NCBI RefSeq assembly: GCF_000332335.1
Contig: NZ_KB235948.1
Coordinates: 3,925,979-3,989,978, forward strand
Reading direction: 5' to 3'
Origin: Kamptonema formosum PCC 10802
GTDB lineage: Bacteria; Cyanobacteriota; Cyanobacteriia; Cyanobacteriales; Oscillatoriaceae
DNA: 64,000 nucleotides
In this document: positions 8,177 to 17,269 of the stretch, piece by piece
Layout of the letters: each line of letters begins with the position of its first letter
Numbering within the stretch: the first letter of the stretch is position 1
The notes under the pieces: model-generated
Database searches by the model: none
What the model was told of the DNA's origin: nothing
The model's input: the letters and a program-made list of their open reading frames with translations, nothing else
Position numbers and translations under genes: made by a program

Positions 8177-9958
8177 ATGAGCCACTTTCCAGACTTTTCT
8201 AGCCACGGCTATCAAGTCATTCAGGAACTGGGACGCAACCGTGAGGGCGGTCGTATTACTTACCAGGCGATTGACATCACTGGCGACCGGCAGGTTGTAA
8301 TTAAACAGTTCTGCTTCACGGAAGCCGGTGCCAGCTGGGCGGGCTTTAAAGCGTACCAGCGCGAGATTCAAATTCTCAGAGAGCTAAATCACGCGGGTAT
8401 CCCCAGCTACCTGAACTCGTTTGAAACCGCATCAGGGTTTTGCCTGGTGCAGGAATATAAATCGGCTTTCTCTCTCGCCGACCGGCACAGTTTTGCTGCG
8501 GATGAAATCAAGCACATTGCTGTGTCAGTATTAGAAATTTTGGCCTACCTGCAAAATCGCATTCCGCTAGTAATTCACCGGGATATTAAACCAGAGAATA
8601 TCTTACTGTCAGAGGGCGATCCTGGCGGGCAGACCCAAGTTTACCTGGTGGATTTTGGTTTGGCCAGGATTAGTAGCGGGGGAGTTGCCACCAGCAGTGT
8701 CGCCGCCGGCACCTTAGGTTTCATGCCGCCAGAGCAGCTGTTCAACCGCTCGCTAACAGCGGCGTCAGACCTGTACAGTTTAGGGGCGACGCTGATTTGC
8801 ATCCTCACCGGCACGGCATCGGCAGATATCGGAAACCTAATTAACGACACCTGTGGCTTTAATTTCAAACACCTACTCCCCAAACTGAACCGGCGTTTTG
8901 TTCACTGGCTGGAAAAAATGGTAGCTCCCAGCGCTAAAGATCGCTATCCCGACGCGGCGACAGCACTGGAAGCGCTCCAGCCGATTCAGGTCAAGAGCTC
9001 TCGATACCCTTCTTTTCGGGGGGTGCCGCTGGTTAAGCCGGCAGCTATCGCCGGCGCACTCTCTGCTGTCTGCGCGATTTTTGGGATGTTGCCCTCTGTG
9101 CGAATTGATGTGCGGCCCCCTTCCACGCTGAGTTCGCCGGCATCTACCCCGCCACCGGCTGCGAAAACTGGGGCGGCTGAATGGGTGAAACGAGGAGATT
9201 TGCTTCGCGACAGGCAGCGCTACTCTGACGCCTTGGCGGCTTATAACCAGGCGCTGAAAGTCAGCGACAGCTCTGCGGAAGCTTGGTATGGCCGGTGCTA
9301 TGCGCTCACGAATTTGCAGCACCCCCAAGAAGCGCTTTTCGCCTGTGACAGGGCGTTAAACCTGAAGCCAAATTATGCGGAGGCGTGGCACCGGCGCGGC
9401 TACGCGCTTGACGACTTGGAACGCTATTCTGATGCGATCCAAGCTTACGACAAAGCGCTGCAAATCAAGCCGAACTACGATACGGCATGGCATAACCGGG
9501 GCTTCACGCTGGAAAAATTAGGCCGCTATCAGGACGCGCTCGCCTCTTATAACAAGTCGCTGCAATTCGACCCAAAGGATGCCGTGACTTGGCAGGAGCG
9601 AGGCCGGCTTTTAGATGCGTTGCGCCGTTATGACGAAGCGCTCGCCTCCTTTGACAGAGCGATCTCCCTGAAGCCGAAGTGCGAAAATGCTTGGCGGCAA
9701 CGGGGCTTAACGCTGCGGAAAATAGGTCGCTATCAGGAAGCGCTCCTTTCTTATGATAAGTCGCTAGAACTCGACCCAAACAACCCAATTACATGGCACA
9801 GCAGGGGCGCAGTCTTAGAGAAATTGCAGCGCTTGGAAGAGGCGGCTGTTTCGTATAGCAAAGCGCTGCAATTCAATGCGGACTATCAATTGGCGCTTCA
9901 GGCCCAAAAGCGGAACATCAGTGGGAGCCAATCTTTAAAGGGCAAGCTGAATCCTTAA
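8177..9958 (+). CDS. Hanks-type serine/threonine protein kinase with C-terminal TPR domain
   Basis: The 593-aa protein begins [19 protein letters not shown], the same opening as the paralogues at 17270 and 20261, which fixes the start at 8177 although the frame is open back to 8081. The kinase domain (about residues 8-270) is intact: Lys in VVIKQF near 42, catalytic HRDIKPEN near 134, DFGLA near 158 and GFMPPEQ in the activation segment. One predicted membrane helix (AAIAGALSAVCAIFGML, about 288-306) separates it from seven TPRs (about 335-575). The expected topology is cytoplasmic kinase and TPR module on the other side, or a hairpin anchor. It would phosphorylate Ser/Thr on partners selected through the TPRs; the substrate is unknown. 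Confidence 0.93.
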   Translation: MSHFPDFSSHGYQVIQELGRNREGGRITYQAIDITGDRQVVIKQFCFTEAGASWAGFKAYQREIQILRELNHAGIPSYLNSFETASGFCLVQEYKSAFSLADRHSFAADEIKHIAVSVLEILAYLQNRIPLVIHRDIKPENILLSEGDPGGQTQVYLVDFGLARISSGGVATSSVAAGTLGFMPPEQLFNRSLTAASDLYSLGATLICILTGTASADIGNLINDTCGFNFKHLLPKLNRRFVHWLEKMVAPSAKDRYPDAATALEALQPIQVKSSRYPSFRGVPLVKPAAIAGALSAVCAIFGMLPSVRIDVRPPSTLSSPASTPPPAAKTGAAEWVKRGDLLRDRQRYSDALAAYNQALKVSDSSAEAWYGRCYALTNLQHPQEALFACDRALNLKPNYAEAWHRRGYALDDLERYSDAIQAYDKALQIKPNYDTAWHNRGFTLEKLGRYQDALASYNKSLQFDPKDAVTWQERGRLLDALRRYDEALASFDRAISLKPKCENAWRQRGLTLRKIGRYQEALLSYDKSLELDPNNPITWHSRGAVLEKLQRLEEAAVSYSKALQFNADYQLALQAQKRNISGSQSLKGKLNP

Positions 9959-9994
9959 AAATGTTCCCCCTGAGCGGAGTGGGGGCGGGTTTAT

Positions 9995-10094
9995 CGAGCT
10001 AGGGGTTTTCAGTGGGATGAAGTGCGGATAAGAAACCCGGTTTTTTTGAGAAACCGGGTTTCTCAGTACCTCACGCTTGATGAAAAACGCTCTA
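9995..10094 (-). mobile_element. MITE-like element, TATAGC family 3 (reverse orientation), with REP hairpin
   Basis: GGGGTTTTCAGTGGGATGAAGTG at the left and GTACCTCACGCTTGATG...AACGCTCTA at the right match the ends of family-3 copies at 20115 and 58758. The centre is the AGAAACCCGG...GAGAAACCGGGTTTCT hairpin (10031-10063). The terminal TATA is decayed at both ends. Confidence 0.6.
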
Positions 10095-10315
10095 AGAAAA
10101 GGCGAAGCCGCAAGGCGCTTTTAGAGGGAGCATCTCATGCAGCGAGCAATCGGTGACGCCGAACCCGCCCTACCTTTGCCGGCAGCGCCCCACACCGGAG
10201 GGAAGCGCCGTTCCCGCTCCCCCTCTATCCGAAGGGAGATGCCCGACCGGCAGCTGGTGGGGGTGGCTCAGGGCGGGTGCGGAGCGCACAGTGCCATGAT
10301 TTTGTCAATCCTTCA

Positions 10316-10329
10316 GTGATACAGATCAC
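10316..10329 (+). promoter_or_regulatory. Candidate CRP-type (SyCRP1-like) binding site
   Basis: GTGA-TACAGA-TCAC is a perfect GTGA-N6-TCAC palindrome centred about 78 nt before the ATG at 10401. Only the core half-sites match; the flanking T and A of the full consensus are absent, so this is tentative. Confidence 0.3.
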
Positions 10330-10400
10330 GCCTAGTCCAAAAATTTATCACGGATCGAGGTGGAGTAGAATCACAGAGACAATCTGCGGTAGAATAGAAA

Positions 10401-10742
10401 ATGAACGTGGTAAAAAATGTTTGGGTTACAGGTTTGCCGAACAGGTCAGGTATGCAAATGGGTCACAATACGCTTGGAAAACTCTTACACAGTGAAAAAA
10501 GTGCGGTTTCAGCACTCCCAGATGTCAAGGAATGGATATCTGATTACAACTTCACGGTCAGCCTCTGTTTAGCCGTCAAAACAATGAAACAGGTGCTGGC
10601 TGAGGCGGGTTCGGGAGAGGACCACTGCTGTTTCTCCACTCCTGACGGGAAATTGGTGCTGACGCCGAAAGCCTTGGATATCTTGAGATCCCACTGTCTG
10701 GACGAACACTGGGAGTATTTTCAAAATTACCTGCTGGCGTAA
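10401..10742 (+). CDS. Small hypothetical protein
   Basis: This frame of 113 codons has coding-like composition, especially from residue 18 on (MQMGHNTLGKLLHSEKSAVS). I do not recognise a family. It is soluble, with no signal peptide or membrane helix, and contains a cysteine pair (HCC) in the middle and an aromatic C-terminus (EHWEYFQNYLLA). Alternative starts lie at 10452 and 10458. A CRP-like palindrome lies about 70 nt upstream, and cytosine deaminase follows 92 nt downstream on the same strand. Whether they are co-transcribed is unclear. Confidence 0.55.
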   Translation: MNVVKNVWVTGLPNRSGMQMGHNTLGKLLHSEKSAVSALPDVKEWISDYNFTVSLCLAVKTMKQVLAEAGSGEDHCCFSTPDGKLVLTPKALDILRSHCLDEHWEYFQNYLLA

Positions 10743-10834
10743 GAGGTTTACTAGGAAAAAGTAGCCGGTGCGCCGGTGCGCCCTACCGCGTTTGGGGAGG
10801 GCGGAGCTTTTGATTTATGGGATAAGGCCATGTT

Positions 10835-12115
10835 ATGTTTATGTCGGCCTGCTTATACGATTGCGCTTTTATGTCCCAGAAGCCCTACGATTTACTCCTC
10901 CGGGAGTGCCGGCTGCTCACCGGCGAGGTGGTTGATATTGCCATTAAAGATGGCTGGATTGCGGCGATTGCGCCCCAGCTCGGCGAGCCGGCTGATATGG
11001 AAATCAGTGTTGGGGGCAAGCTGGCCAGCCCCCCCTTTGTGGAGTCGCACATTCATCTGGATTCGGCTTTGAGTGCCGGTGAGCCCCGACTGAATGCCAG
11101 CGGCACGCTGTTTGAAGGGATTGAAATTTGGGCGGAGCGCAAGCAAAGTTTAAGCTTGACAGATGTTAAAAAACGTGCTATAGAAACCCTGAAGCTGCAA
11201 GCGTCTCAAGGGGTTTTGTTTGTTCGCACTCATGCGGATGTGAGCGAATCCAGCCTGACGGCGCTGCAAGGTTTGCTGGAAGTGCGGGAGGAAGTTAAAG
11301 ACTGGATTTCCGTGCAAGTGGTGGCGTTCCCTCAAGATGGGATTTATGGCAAACCCGAGAATGAGGCGCTGCTGGAAAAAGCTCTGGAGATGGGGGCGGA
11401 TGCGGTGGGCGGCATTCCGCATTATGAATTCACGCGGGAAGATGGGGTGCGCTCGGTTCACCGCATCTTTGAATTAGCTGAGAAATATGACAGGCTGATT
11501 GATATTCACTGCGATGAAATTGACGACGAGCAGTCGCGGTTTTTGGAAGTTGTGGCGGCTGGCGCGATTCGCACCGGCATGGGGGCGCGAGTCACCGCCA
11601 GCCACACGACGGCGTTTGGCTCGTACAATAGCGCCTACGCTTACAAATTGATGGGGCTATTGGAGCGCTCTCAAATCAATTTTATTGCCAATCCCCTGAT
11701 TAATATTACGCTGCAGGGGCGGACGGACACTTATCCGAAACGCCGGGGGGTAACGCGGGTGAAGGAGTTGTGGCAGCGGGGGCTGAATGTATCGTTGGGG
11801 CACGATTGCGTGCGAGATCCCTGGTACAGTTTGGGCACCGGCAATATGCTGGATGTGGCTTATATGGCGGTGCACGTTTGCCAGATGACCGGCGTGGCGG
11901 AAATTGATGCCTGTTATGATATGGTGACGAGTCACGGCGCGCGCACGCTGCAGCTGGAGAATTACGGAATTGAGGTGGGGAAACCGGCGTCTTTGATTGT
12001 TTTGGATGCGGAGAGCCGGTATGATGCTATTCGCCGCCGCCCGACAGTTGTTTATGTGATTTCGCGGGGTAAGCTGTTAGTTGAGACAGAGGTGCCGGTG
12101 ACGAAGTGGCGCTAA
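10835..12115 (+). CDS. codA: Cytosine deaminase (CodA-type amidohydrolase)
   Basis: CodA hydrolyses cytosine to uracil and ammonia in pyrimidine salvage, using one divalent metal in an amidohydrolase TIM barrel. The signature residues are all visible: metal-binding ESHIHLD near 70, HCDEIDDEQSRF near 225 (catalytic Glu), ASHTTAF near 257, and GHDCVRDPWY near 322 with the conserved Asp. NPLINITLQGRTDTYPKRRG is also typical of CodA rather than other amidohydrolases. Length (426 aa) fits. The ATG at 10835 has AAGG eight bases upstream; an internal ATG at 10871 (MSQKPYDLLL) aligns better with family N-termini and could be the real start. Confidence 0.92.
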   Translation: MFMSACLYDCAFMSQKPYDLLLRECRLLTGEVVDIAIKDGWIAAIAPQLGEPADMEISVGGKLASPPFVESHIHLDSALSAGEPRLNASGTLFEGIEIWAERKQSLSLTDVKKRAIETLKLQASQGVLFVRTHADVSESSLTALQGLLEVREEVKDWISVQVVAFPQDGIYGKPENEALLEKALEMGADAVGGIPHYEFTREDGVRSVHRIFELAEKYDRLIDIHCDEIDDEQSRFLEVVAAGAIRTGMGARVTASHTTAFGSYNSAYAYKLMGLLERSQINFIANPLINITLQGRTDTYPKRRGVTRVKELWQRGLNVSLGHDCVRDPWYSLGTGNMLDVAYMAVHVCQMTGVAEIDACYDMVTSHGARTLQLENYGIEVGKPASLIVLDAESRYDAIRRRPTVVYVISRGKLLVETEVPVTKWR

Positions 12116-12121
12116 GTCACA

Positions 12122-12156
12122 AGAAACCGGGTTTCTAGAGAAGAAACCCGGTTTCT
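12122..12156. repeat. REP-like hairpin, AGAAACCCGGTTTCT family
   Basis: AGAAACCGGGTTTCT and AGAAACCCGGTTTCT, separated by 5 nt, lie directly after the cytosine deaminase stop codon and could serve as a transcription end signal, although no T-run follows. Confidence 0.88.
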
Positions 12157-12269
12157 GGCTTTCCGAGAGTAAAGTCACAAGTGTCACCGGCAGTGATATA
12201 ATAAGTACCGAACGGAGGCCATAGGGCGAATCGCAAACAAACCAACTACCACGAGACTGGATAAATTTC

Positions 12270-14372
12270 ATGCTGCAAACCGTACTGGGTGGGCGCTACC
12301 ACATCACCAGCCATTTGGGGGGCGGGGGATTTGGTCAAACCTATCTCGCTGAAGACCGGCAGCTACCCGGTTCCCACCGCTGCGCCGTTAAGAAACTTTT
12401 GCCGGTGGCGAGCGATCCGGCAACTTTGCAGATAGCGAGACGTTTATTCGATACCGAAGCGCAAGTCTTGCACAAATTAGGAAGTCACGACCGGATTCCC
12501 CAACTTCTGGCTTACTTTGAGGAAAATCAAGAATTCTATCTGGTGCAGGAATTTATTGAAGGTCGAGAGCTGAGTCAGGAACTAACTCAGGGGAACCCGC
12601 TGGGTGAGGGTGAGGTTATCTCCCTTCTGCGAGACATTCTGGAAGTCTTGGAATTTGTCCACCGGCAGAATGTCATTCACCGGGATATCAATCCCCGAAA
12701 TATCATCCGCCGCGACAGAGATGGCCGGTTGGTTTTAATTGATTTTGGGGCGGTCAAACAGGTGGCCACCCAGATAAGCAATCCTCAAGGGCAGACGCGC
12801 TTGAGTGTTATCATTGGCACGCCCGGTTATATGCCCAGCGAGCAAGCTCACGGGAATCCCAAACTCAGCAGCGATATTTACGCGGTGGGGATAATTGGAA
12901 TTCAAGCCCTCACCGGCTTGCTTCCCAACCAGCTTCCAACCGATCCCGCTACAGAAGAAATTATCTGGCATAACCGAGCATCTGTCAGCCCTGAGCTAGC
13001 AAGAGTTTTGGACAAAATGGTTCGGTATGATTTCCGCGAGCGCTATGCGTCAGCGGCGGAAGCGCTGCGAGCGATCGAAGCGTTGAAAGCCCCCACTGTC
13101 ACTGTTACTCCCGCCACAGTGCCGGTGGCCAAACCTGCGCCGGCTCAGCCGAAAAAATCTGGCTCGCTCCTGTTAAAGGTTTTCCTCTCCACCGGCTTAC
13201 TTGGAATCGGGGTTGCTGCGTCGTTTTTTCTGGCCAGAGCCCTCAATTCCTCTAACGCGACTGATTTATATAACCGGGGCAATACCCTGTATAATTTAAA
13301 GCGGTATGAAGAAGCCCTCGCCGCTTACCAAAAAGCGATTAAAATTAGACCGGACTACGCTGAAGCTTGGAAAGAACAGGGCAATATCCTGTATAATTTA
13401 AAGCGTCACTCCGAAGCGCTCGACGCTTACGAGAAGGCGATTCAAATCCAGCCGGACTATGTGGAAGCCTGGACGGGGCGGGGAGGCGTGCTGGACGCCA
13501 GCAAGCGGTACGAAGAGGCGGTTGCTTCCTTCGATCAGGCGTTAAAAATCCAGCCGGACTCCGCAGAAGCTTGGAAGGAGCGAGGCGATGCGCTGCTGAA
13601 TTTGCCGCGATATGAAGAGGCGATATCTTCTTATGACAGGGCGGTGGAATTAAAGCCGGATTACGATCGAGCTTGGTACAGTCGCGGCTGGGCGCTACAC
13701 AATTTGCAACAGTACGAACAGGCGGTCGCTTCTTATGATAGAGCGGTTGAGTTAAAGTCGGATTACGATAGCGCTTGGTACAGTAGAGGCAATTCGCTTC
13801 TCAAGTTGGAGCGTTACAAAAAGGCGGTTGAGTCCTATGACAGGGCGATTCGCTTAAAGCCATCTCACTATCAAGCTTGGTACAGTCGGGGGAATGCGCT
13901 GGGGAATTTGCGCCGGCACAAAGAGGCGGTTGAGTCGTATGAGAAAGCGGTTCGCTACAAGCCGGACTTTTACGAAGCCTGGAACAGTATGGGATCGGCG
14001 CTCCATCAGTTGCGCCGGTACGAGGAAGCGATTAACGCCTATGACCGCGCTATCAATTTGCGGAAGAATGACTTCCAGATTTGGTATAATAAAGGCAACG
14101 CGGAATATAATTTGAAGCGATATGAGCGAGCCGTCGCCTCTTATGACAGTGCGCTGCAAATCCAGCCAGAGCTCTGGGAGGCTTGGTACAGCCGTGGGAA
14201 CGCACTGGTGGAGTTGAATCGCTATGAAGATGCGGTTGCTTCTTATGATAGGGCGGTTGAGTTAAAGCCGGATTTCCGAGACGCCATTCAGGCTCAAAAG
14301 AAGGCGCTGCGTCTGCTGGAAGCGGAAAAGTTGAAGCGAGAGGGCAACAAAGAAGGCAAAAAAGAAGTGTGA
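12270..14372 (+). CDS. Hanks-type serine/threonine kinase with ten TPRs; unusual HRDIN catalytic loop
   Basis: The 700-aa protein has an N-terminal kinase domain of the common cyanobacterial type (LGGRYHITSHLGGGGFGQTY glycine loop at 7-26, Lys in CAVKKL, IDFGAVKQV near 155, GTPGYMPSEQ). The catalytic loop reads HRDINPRN: the Lys normally found two residues after the catalytic Asp is Asn (codon AAT), so activity may be altered. A membrane helix (VFLSTGLLGIGVAASFFLA, about 307-325) precedes ten 34-residue TPRs (about 330-675) and a charged tail. It belongs to a different kinase subfamily from the PDFSxxGYQ genes nearby. The TPRs presumably recruit partners; none is known from the sequence. Confidence 0.93.
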   Translation: MLQTVLGGRYHITSHLGGGGFGQTYLAEDRQLPGSHRCAVKKLLPVASDPATLQIARRLFDTEAQVLHKLGSHDRIPQLLAYFEENQEFYLVQEFIEGRELSQELTQGNPLGEGEVISLLRDILEVLEFVHRQNVIHRDINPRNIIRRDRDGRLVLIDFGAVKQVATQISNPQGQTRLSVIIGTPGYMPSEQAHGNPKLSSDIYAVGIIGIQALTGLLPNQLPTDPATEEIIWHNRASVSPELARVLDKMVRYDFRERYASAAEALRAIEALKAPTVTVTPATVPVAKPAPAQPKKSGSLLLKVFLSTGLLGIGVAASFFLARALNSSNATDLYNRGNTLYNLKRYEEALAAYQKAIKIRPDYAEAWKEQGNILYNLKRHSEALDAYEKAIQIQPDYVEAWTGRGGVLDASKRYEEAVASFDQALKIQPDSAEAWKERGDALLNLPRYEEAISSYDRAVELKPDYDRAWYSRGWALHNLQQYEQAVASYDRAVELKSDYDSAWYSRGNSLLKLERYKKAVESYDRAIRLKPSHYQAWYSRGNALGNLRRHKEAVESYEKAVRYKPDFYEAWNSMGSALHQLRRYEEAINAYDRAINLRKNDFQIWYNKGNAEYNLKRYERAVASYDSALQIQPELWEAWYSRGNALVELNRYEDAVASYDRAVELKPDFRDAIQAQKKALRLLEAEKLKREGNKEGKKEV

Positions 14373-14447
14373 CGGCAGACTTTTGTGCGGCTGATTCCGC
14401 TCACCGGCAGCGGGTGCCGGTGGGGGAATGGGCTCGCTCATTTCTTG

Positions 14448-14570
14448 CGTTTCTCATATTAGTGAGGTACTGAGAAACGCGGTTTCTTAAAGAAACCGGG
14501 TTTCTGGGCCATTCCCCTCGTTCCCAGGCTCTGCCTGGGAACGCCGTGAAAGGAGGCTCTGCCTCCTTAA
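14448..14570. repeat. Truncated family-3 MITE joined to a GTTCCCAGG-type palindromic repeat
   Basis: GCGTTTCTCATATTAGTGAG plus the AGAAACGCGG...GAAACCGGGTTTCT hairpin (14448-14510) is the left two-thirds of a family-3 element. Its right arm is replaced by CTCGTTCCCAGGCTCTGCC and a GGAGGCTCTGCCTCC stem (14517-14570), a second repeat type found at 16870, 22303, 30878 and 37137. Confidence 0.7.
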
Positions 14571-14619
14571 GTAGCAAGTTGGGTTATAATATATCTGGTG
14601 CGCATTAAAGTGAGCGACT

Positions 14620-15189
14620 ATGGCAGTAAGCAAAAGCTATGACTACTTCTCTCCGGAAGACTATTTAGAAGGAGAGAGGGTAAGCCCCATCAAACACGAG
14701 TACCGGCAAGGCGAAATCTACGCAATGGCGGGGGCGAGCGACGCCCATGTGACCCTTGCTGTCAACTTAGTAAGCCTCCTGAGAAACCATGTTCGGGGTA
14801 CTGGCTGTCGCACCTACACAAGCGACATGAAAGTTCGGATTGAGCGAGCCAATAGCTTTTACTATCCCGATGTGATGGTGACTTGTGATGAGCGGGATAG
14901 AACTCCTGAAGATTTCAAGCGCTACCCGCGCTTAATTGTTGAGGTGCTTTCCCCTTGGACGGCTGCTTTTGACAGAGGGGACAAATTTGCCGATTACCGA
15001 ACGATAGAAACTCTACAGGAATATGTGCTAGTCAGTCAAGACCGGCTGAGTGTGGAGTGTTTCCGCCGCAATTCTGAGGGGCGCTGGGAACTGTACCCCT
15101 ACAGCGAAGGGGAAGAAGTACACTTGGCTTCTGTTGACTTTCGCTGTCCGATTGCTGTAATTTATGAAGATGTTTTGGGGCTGGGTTAA
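14620..15189 (+). CDS. Uma2-family (DUF820) PD-(D/E)XK nuclease-like protein
   Basis: The 189-aa protein shows the Uma2 layout: SPEDYLEGERVSPIKHEYRQ at the N-terminus, YYPDVMV near 87-93 giving the PD motif, and PRLIVEVLSP near 107-116 giving the E-x-hydrophobic motif of the restriction-endonuclease fold. Such proteins are present in very many copies in cyanobacterial genomes, but their biological role is not settled; a nuclease activity linked to mobile elements is often suggested. A TATAAT box lies at 14585-14590, 30 nt before the start. The gene is isolated and is followed by a palindrome at 15252. Confidence 0.92.
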   Translation: MAVSKSYDYFSPEDYLEGERVSPIKHEYRQGEIYAMAGASDAHVTLAVNLVSLLRNHVRGTGCRTYTSDMKVRIERANSFYYPDVMVTCDERDRTPEDFKRYPRLIVEVLSPWTAAFDRGDKFADYRTIETLQEYVLVSQDRLSVECFRRNSEGRWELYPYSEGEEVHLASVDFRCPIAVIYEDVLGLG

Positions 15190-15251
15190 TCGGTTAATCG
15201 ATTTGTCTGGGTGCGTTACGCTATTGGACTTCGCCCCCTACAATTACTTCA

Positions 15252-15273
15252 AAAGTCCGCGCAGGCGGACTTT
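15252..15273. repeat. Perfect hairpin between convergent genes
   Basis: AAAGTCCGC and GCGGACTTT are separated by 4 nt. It lies between the end of the Uma2 gene (plus) and the end of the minus-strand gene at 15352, so it may end transcription from both sides. The surrounding GATTTCCAATCGCC is a recurrent intergenic motif in cyanobacteria. Confidence 0.6.
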
Positions 15274-15351
15274 GTTTGTATAGCTGCGATTTCCAATCGC
15301 CAGGGTGTATTGGCCCAAATCTTCGGCACCCGAGCGTAACGCACGCCAAAC

Positions 15352-16794
15352 TTATTTCTGAATCGGGCGGGATGCCGGCGCAATCCTCTGCCTGGGTTTA
15401 GCAACAATCATCAGCGGATCTCCTACTGTGGTAACTTTCCAGGGCGGTGATTCCAGCTGGCGAGCGGAAATCAGAAATGGGGAGGAGCGCAGCAGGCGCT
15501 TGACCAACAGTTTCGGCGGGATAAAGGCAGATAAATAGGGCTCGTTGACACTGCCAACATACGCATACGCGCCATTCTCTAACCATCTCCCGCCAACGGT
15601 GTTTGGGTCTTCGGGTTCGGTGGCGGACCAACTGTGAATGAAGTGAATTGCTGCGGGAAATTTGATTTTTGGAATATCCGCCACCACAGCTTGACCCTCC
15701 CCCACGTTGAATGATAGCTTATCGCCGCTAGAGTTAACAAATATTAAATCGTACTCCCATTTGCTGCTGGCCAAACTGCGCCACTTTTCCAGGTTGGCTT
15801 CAGGTCTTTCTACCATTTTAACATCCAAACTTATCTCCCTGAACTGAGCGGCTGCTTCGTTCATCTCATATTCCTTCCAGGAGCCTTCCTTTGGATAGCT
15901 GCTGTAAAGCATCGCTGTTTTAGGTTCCAGAAATATCGCGCACATGGCTTGATACACCGCACGCGCTTGCGAGCCGTAAATCCAGCCAACTACTGCCCAG
16001 CGCTTGCCATCGCCGTGGCGGGCTAAGCCGTCAGTTACGGCGAACTGTTCGCCGGCTTTTTTAGGGGATTGATATTTCACCGGCAGCCGGCGCACAATGG
16101 TAACAGTATCGATGGAATCGCCGAGAGTGTCATAGGAATAGCCGGTCTCTCTCACCACCCGCTCAACGCTGTCTTTCAGGCGCTCCCACCTTTCGGTATT
16201 CAGGGTGTCGTTGGGCAGTCCAAAATTGCCTCCCAAAAACCCTAAAGGCTCCCCCCGATCTGCAGCTAAAGCCACTGCCGCCGGCCACACGGGGTCTTTT
16301 TCCCATGCGATCACAGCTCCTGGCGGTTCCCAACCGAGCCGGTGCCACGTTTCTTTCAGCGATTTGACATCGGTTGCGCCCCACGCCGCTGCTGCCGCAC
16401 GCCGCATGGACTGGCGCAGAGTGTCGCCCTCTGGCAAGGGTTCTTTGACTGCCGGCATGCGAATCACTTCCGCCGGCTTGAAACGCTCAATAAACATCGG
16501 CGTGTAGGTGTCATCTTCTATTAAAATCGGCCAGCGACCTTCCAGACTCCACTGCCCTATCGCGGCTAGAAATGTCGCGCCGTCGGGAACGACAATAACC
16601 CGATCTACTGTTGGAATTTTATCGCGAATCGTGGCAGTGCGCAGACCGGCTCGCACCGGCCAGGGTTCTTTTAGCGCTGATGCCGGCAGCGAAAATGGCC
16701 CTTGTGGCTTTTGCTGCAGCGTGAAAAGCCAGACCCCCAGCCCGCCTAACAGCAGGGCGACAAGCACCCCTGCAAAAATCCAGCGTTTGCCCAT
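15352..16794 (-). CDS. Membrane-anchored extracytoplasmic protein, possibly peptidase C25/caspase-like fold
   Basis: The 480-aa product has a clear N-terminal signal anchor (WIFAGVLVALLLGGLGVWLF, residues 5-24) and a large soluble domain expected in the periplasm. The C-terminal section contains HFIHSWSATEP, then GAYAYVGSVNEPYLSAFIPP and GDPLMIVAKP; the order GAYxxxGSVxEPYL followed by GDP is reminiscent of uncharacterised proteins related to gingipain-like peptidases. I cannot identify a firm Cys-His pair, so proteolytic activity is only a possibility. The N-terminal half (residues 60-250) alternates predicted beta/alpha segments around VDRVIVVPDGATFLAA. It is convergent with the Uma2 gene and has no obvious partners. 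Confidence 0.75.
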   Translation of the reverse strand: MGKRWIFAGVLVALLLGGLGVWLFTLQQKPQGPFSLPASALKEPWPVRAGLRTATIRDKIPTVDRVIVVPDGATFLAAIGQWSLEGRWPILIEDDTYTPMFIERFKPAEVIRMPAVKEPLPEGDTLRQSMRRAAAAAWGATDVKSLKETWHRLGWEPPGAVIAWEKDPVWPAAVALAADRGEPLGFLGGNFGLPNDTLNTERWERLKDSVERVVRETGYSYDTLGDSIDTVTIVRRLPVKYQSPKKAGEQFAVTDGLARHGDGKRWAVVGWIYGSQARAVYQAMCAIFLEPKTAMLYSSYPKEGSWKEYEMNEAAAQFREISLDVKMVERPEANLEKWRSLASSKWEYDLIFVNSSGDKLSFNVGEGQAVVADIPKIKFPAAIHFIHSWSATEPEDPNTVGGRWLENGAYAYVGSVNEPYLSAFIPPKLLVKRLLRSSPFLISARQLESPPWKVTTVGDPLMIVAKPRQRIAPASRPIQK

Positions 16795-16869
16795 GATAGC
16801 TTCCTTGACACAATTTATTACTTATTGCTATCATATTAAGAGAACCTAAATATAGGTGAATGAAAGTTG

Positions 16870-16966
16870 CCTTGTTCCCAGGATATTTCAGGGAACGCGC
16901 CTCTGGGGGGCTGCTGCCTCGTTTCTAAAATAAGCAGATTAAAAGCGTAATAGCTTATAATCTTTC
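16870..16966. repeat. Composite intergenic repeat (GTTCCCAGG palindrome plus TTTTAATCTGCTT arm), degenerate
   Basis: CTTGTTCCCAGG...CAGGGAACGCGCC, GCCTCGTTTCTA and AAGCAGATTAAAAGCG-TAATAGCTTAT make up, in reverse order, the element also seen at 22278-22361 and 30840-30928. The rest of 16967-17269 contains no gene; it includes the likely promoter region of the following pseudogene. Confidence 0.6.
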
Positions 16967-17269
16967 CCAGGATGGATACCGGTTGGGCCGATCGCTTCAC
17001 CGGCAGCACTGGCCTCCCCTCTGGCACAGACCCCAGCTGTCCTTGGCCCGGGCGTCGGGCCAGCACCCCTCCCCCAGGGGAACGGCTCGCCGTTTGTCAA
17101 AAAAAATAAAGATATGTAATATGTTTGGCCCTATTGTTAAATAATTGTGAATAAATGTAAATAATGCTTTCGGGCGTTGACAGGGATGTGAGAAGATAGT
17201 AGGTAGCAGTTGCTGCAAAGGGCGATTGTTTCAGACAGTGCATCACAGCGAAGTCAATATATCAGGGTT

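Noticed and set aside
10137-10319. Plus-strand frame of 60 codons
   Set aside because: Low-complexity Arg/Pro/Gly composition, no ribosome-binding site and no recognisable features.
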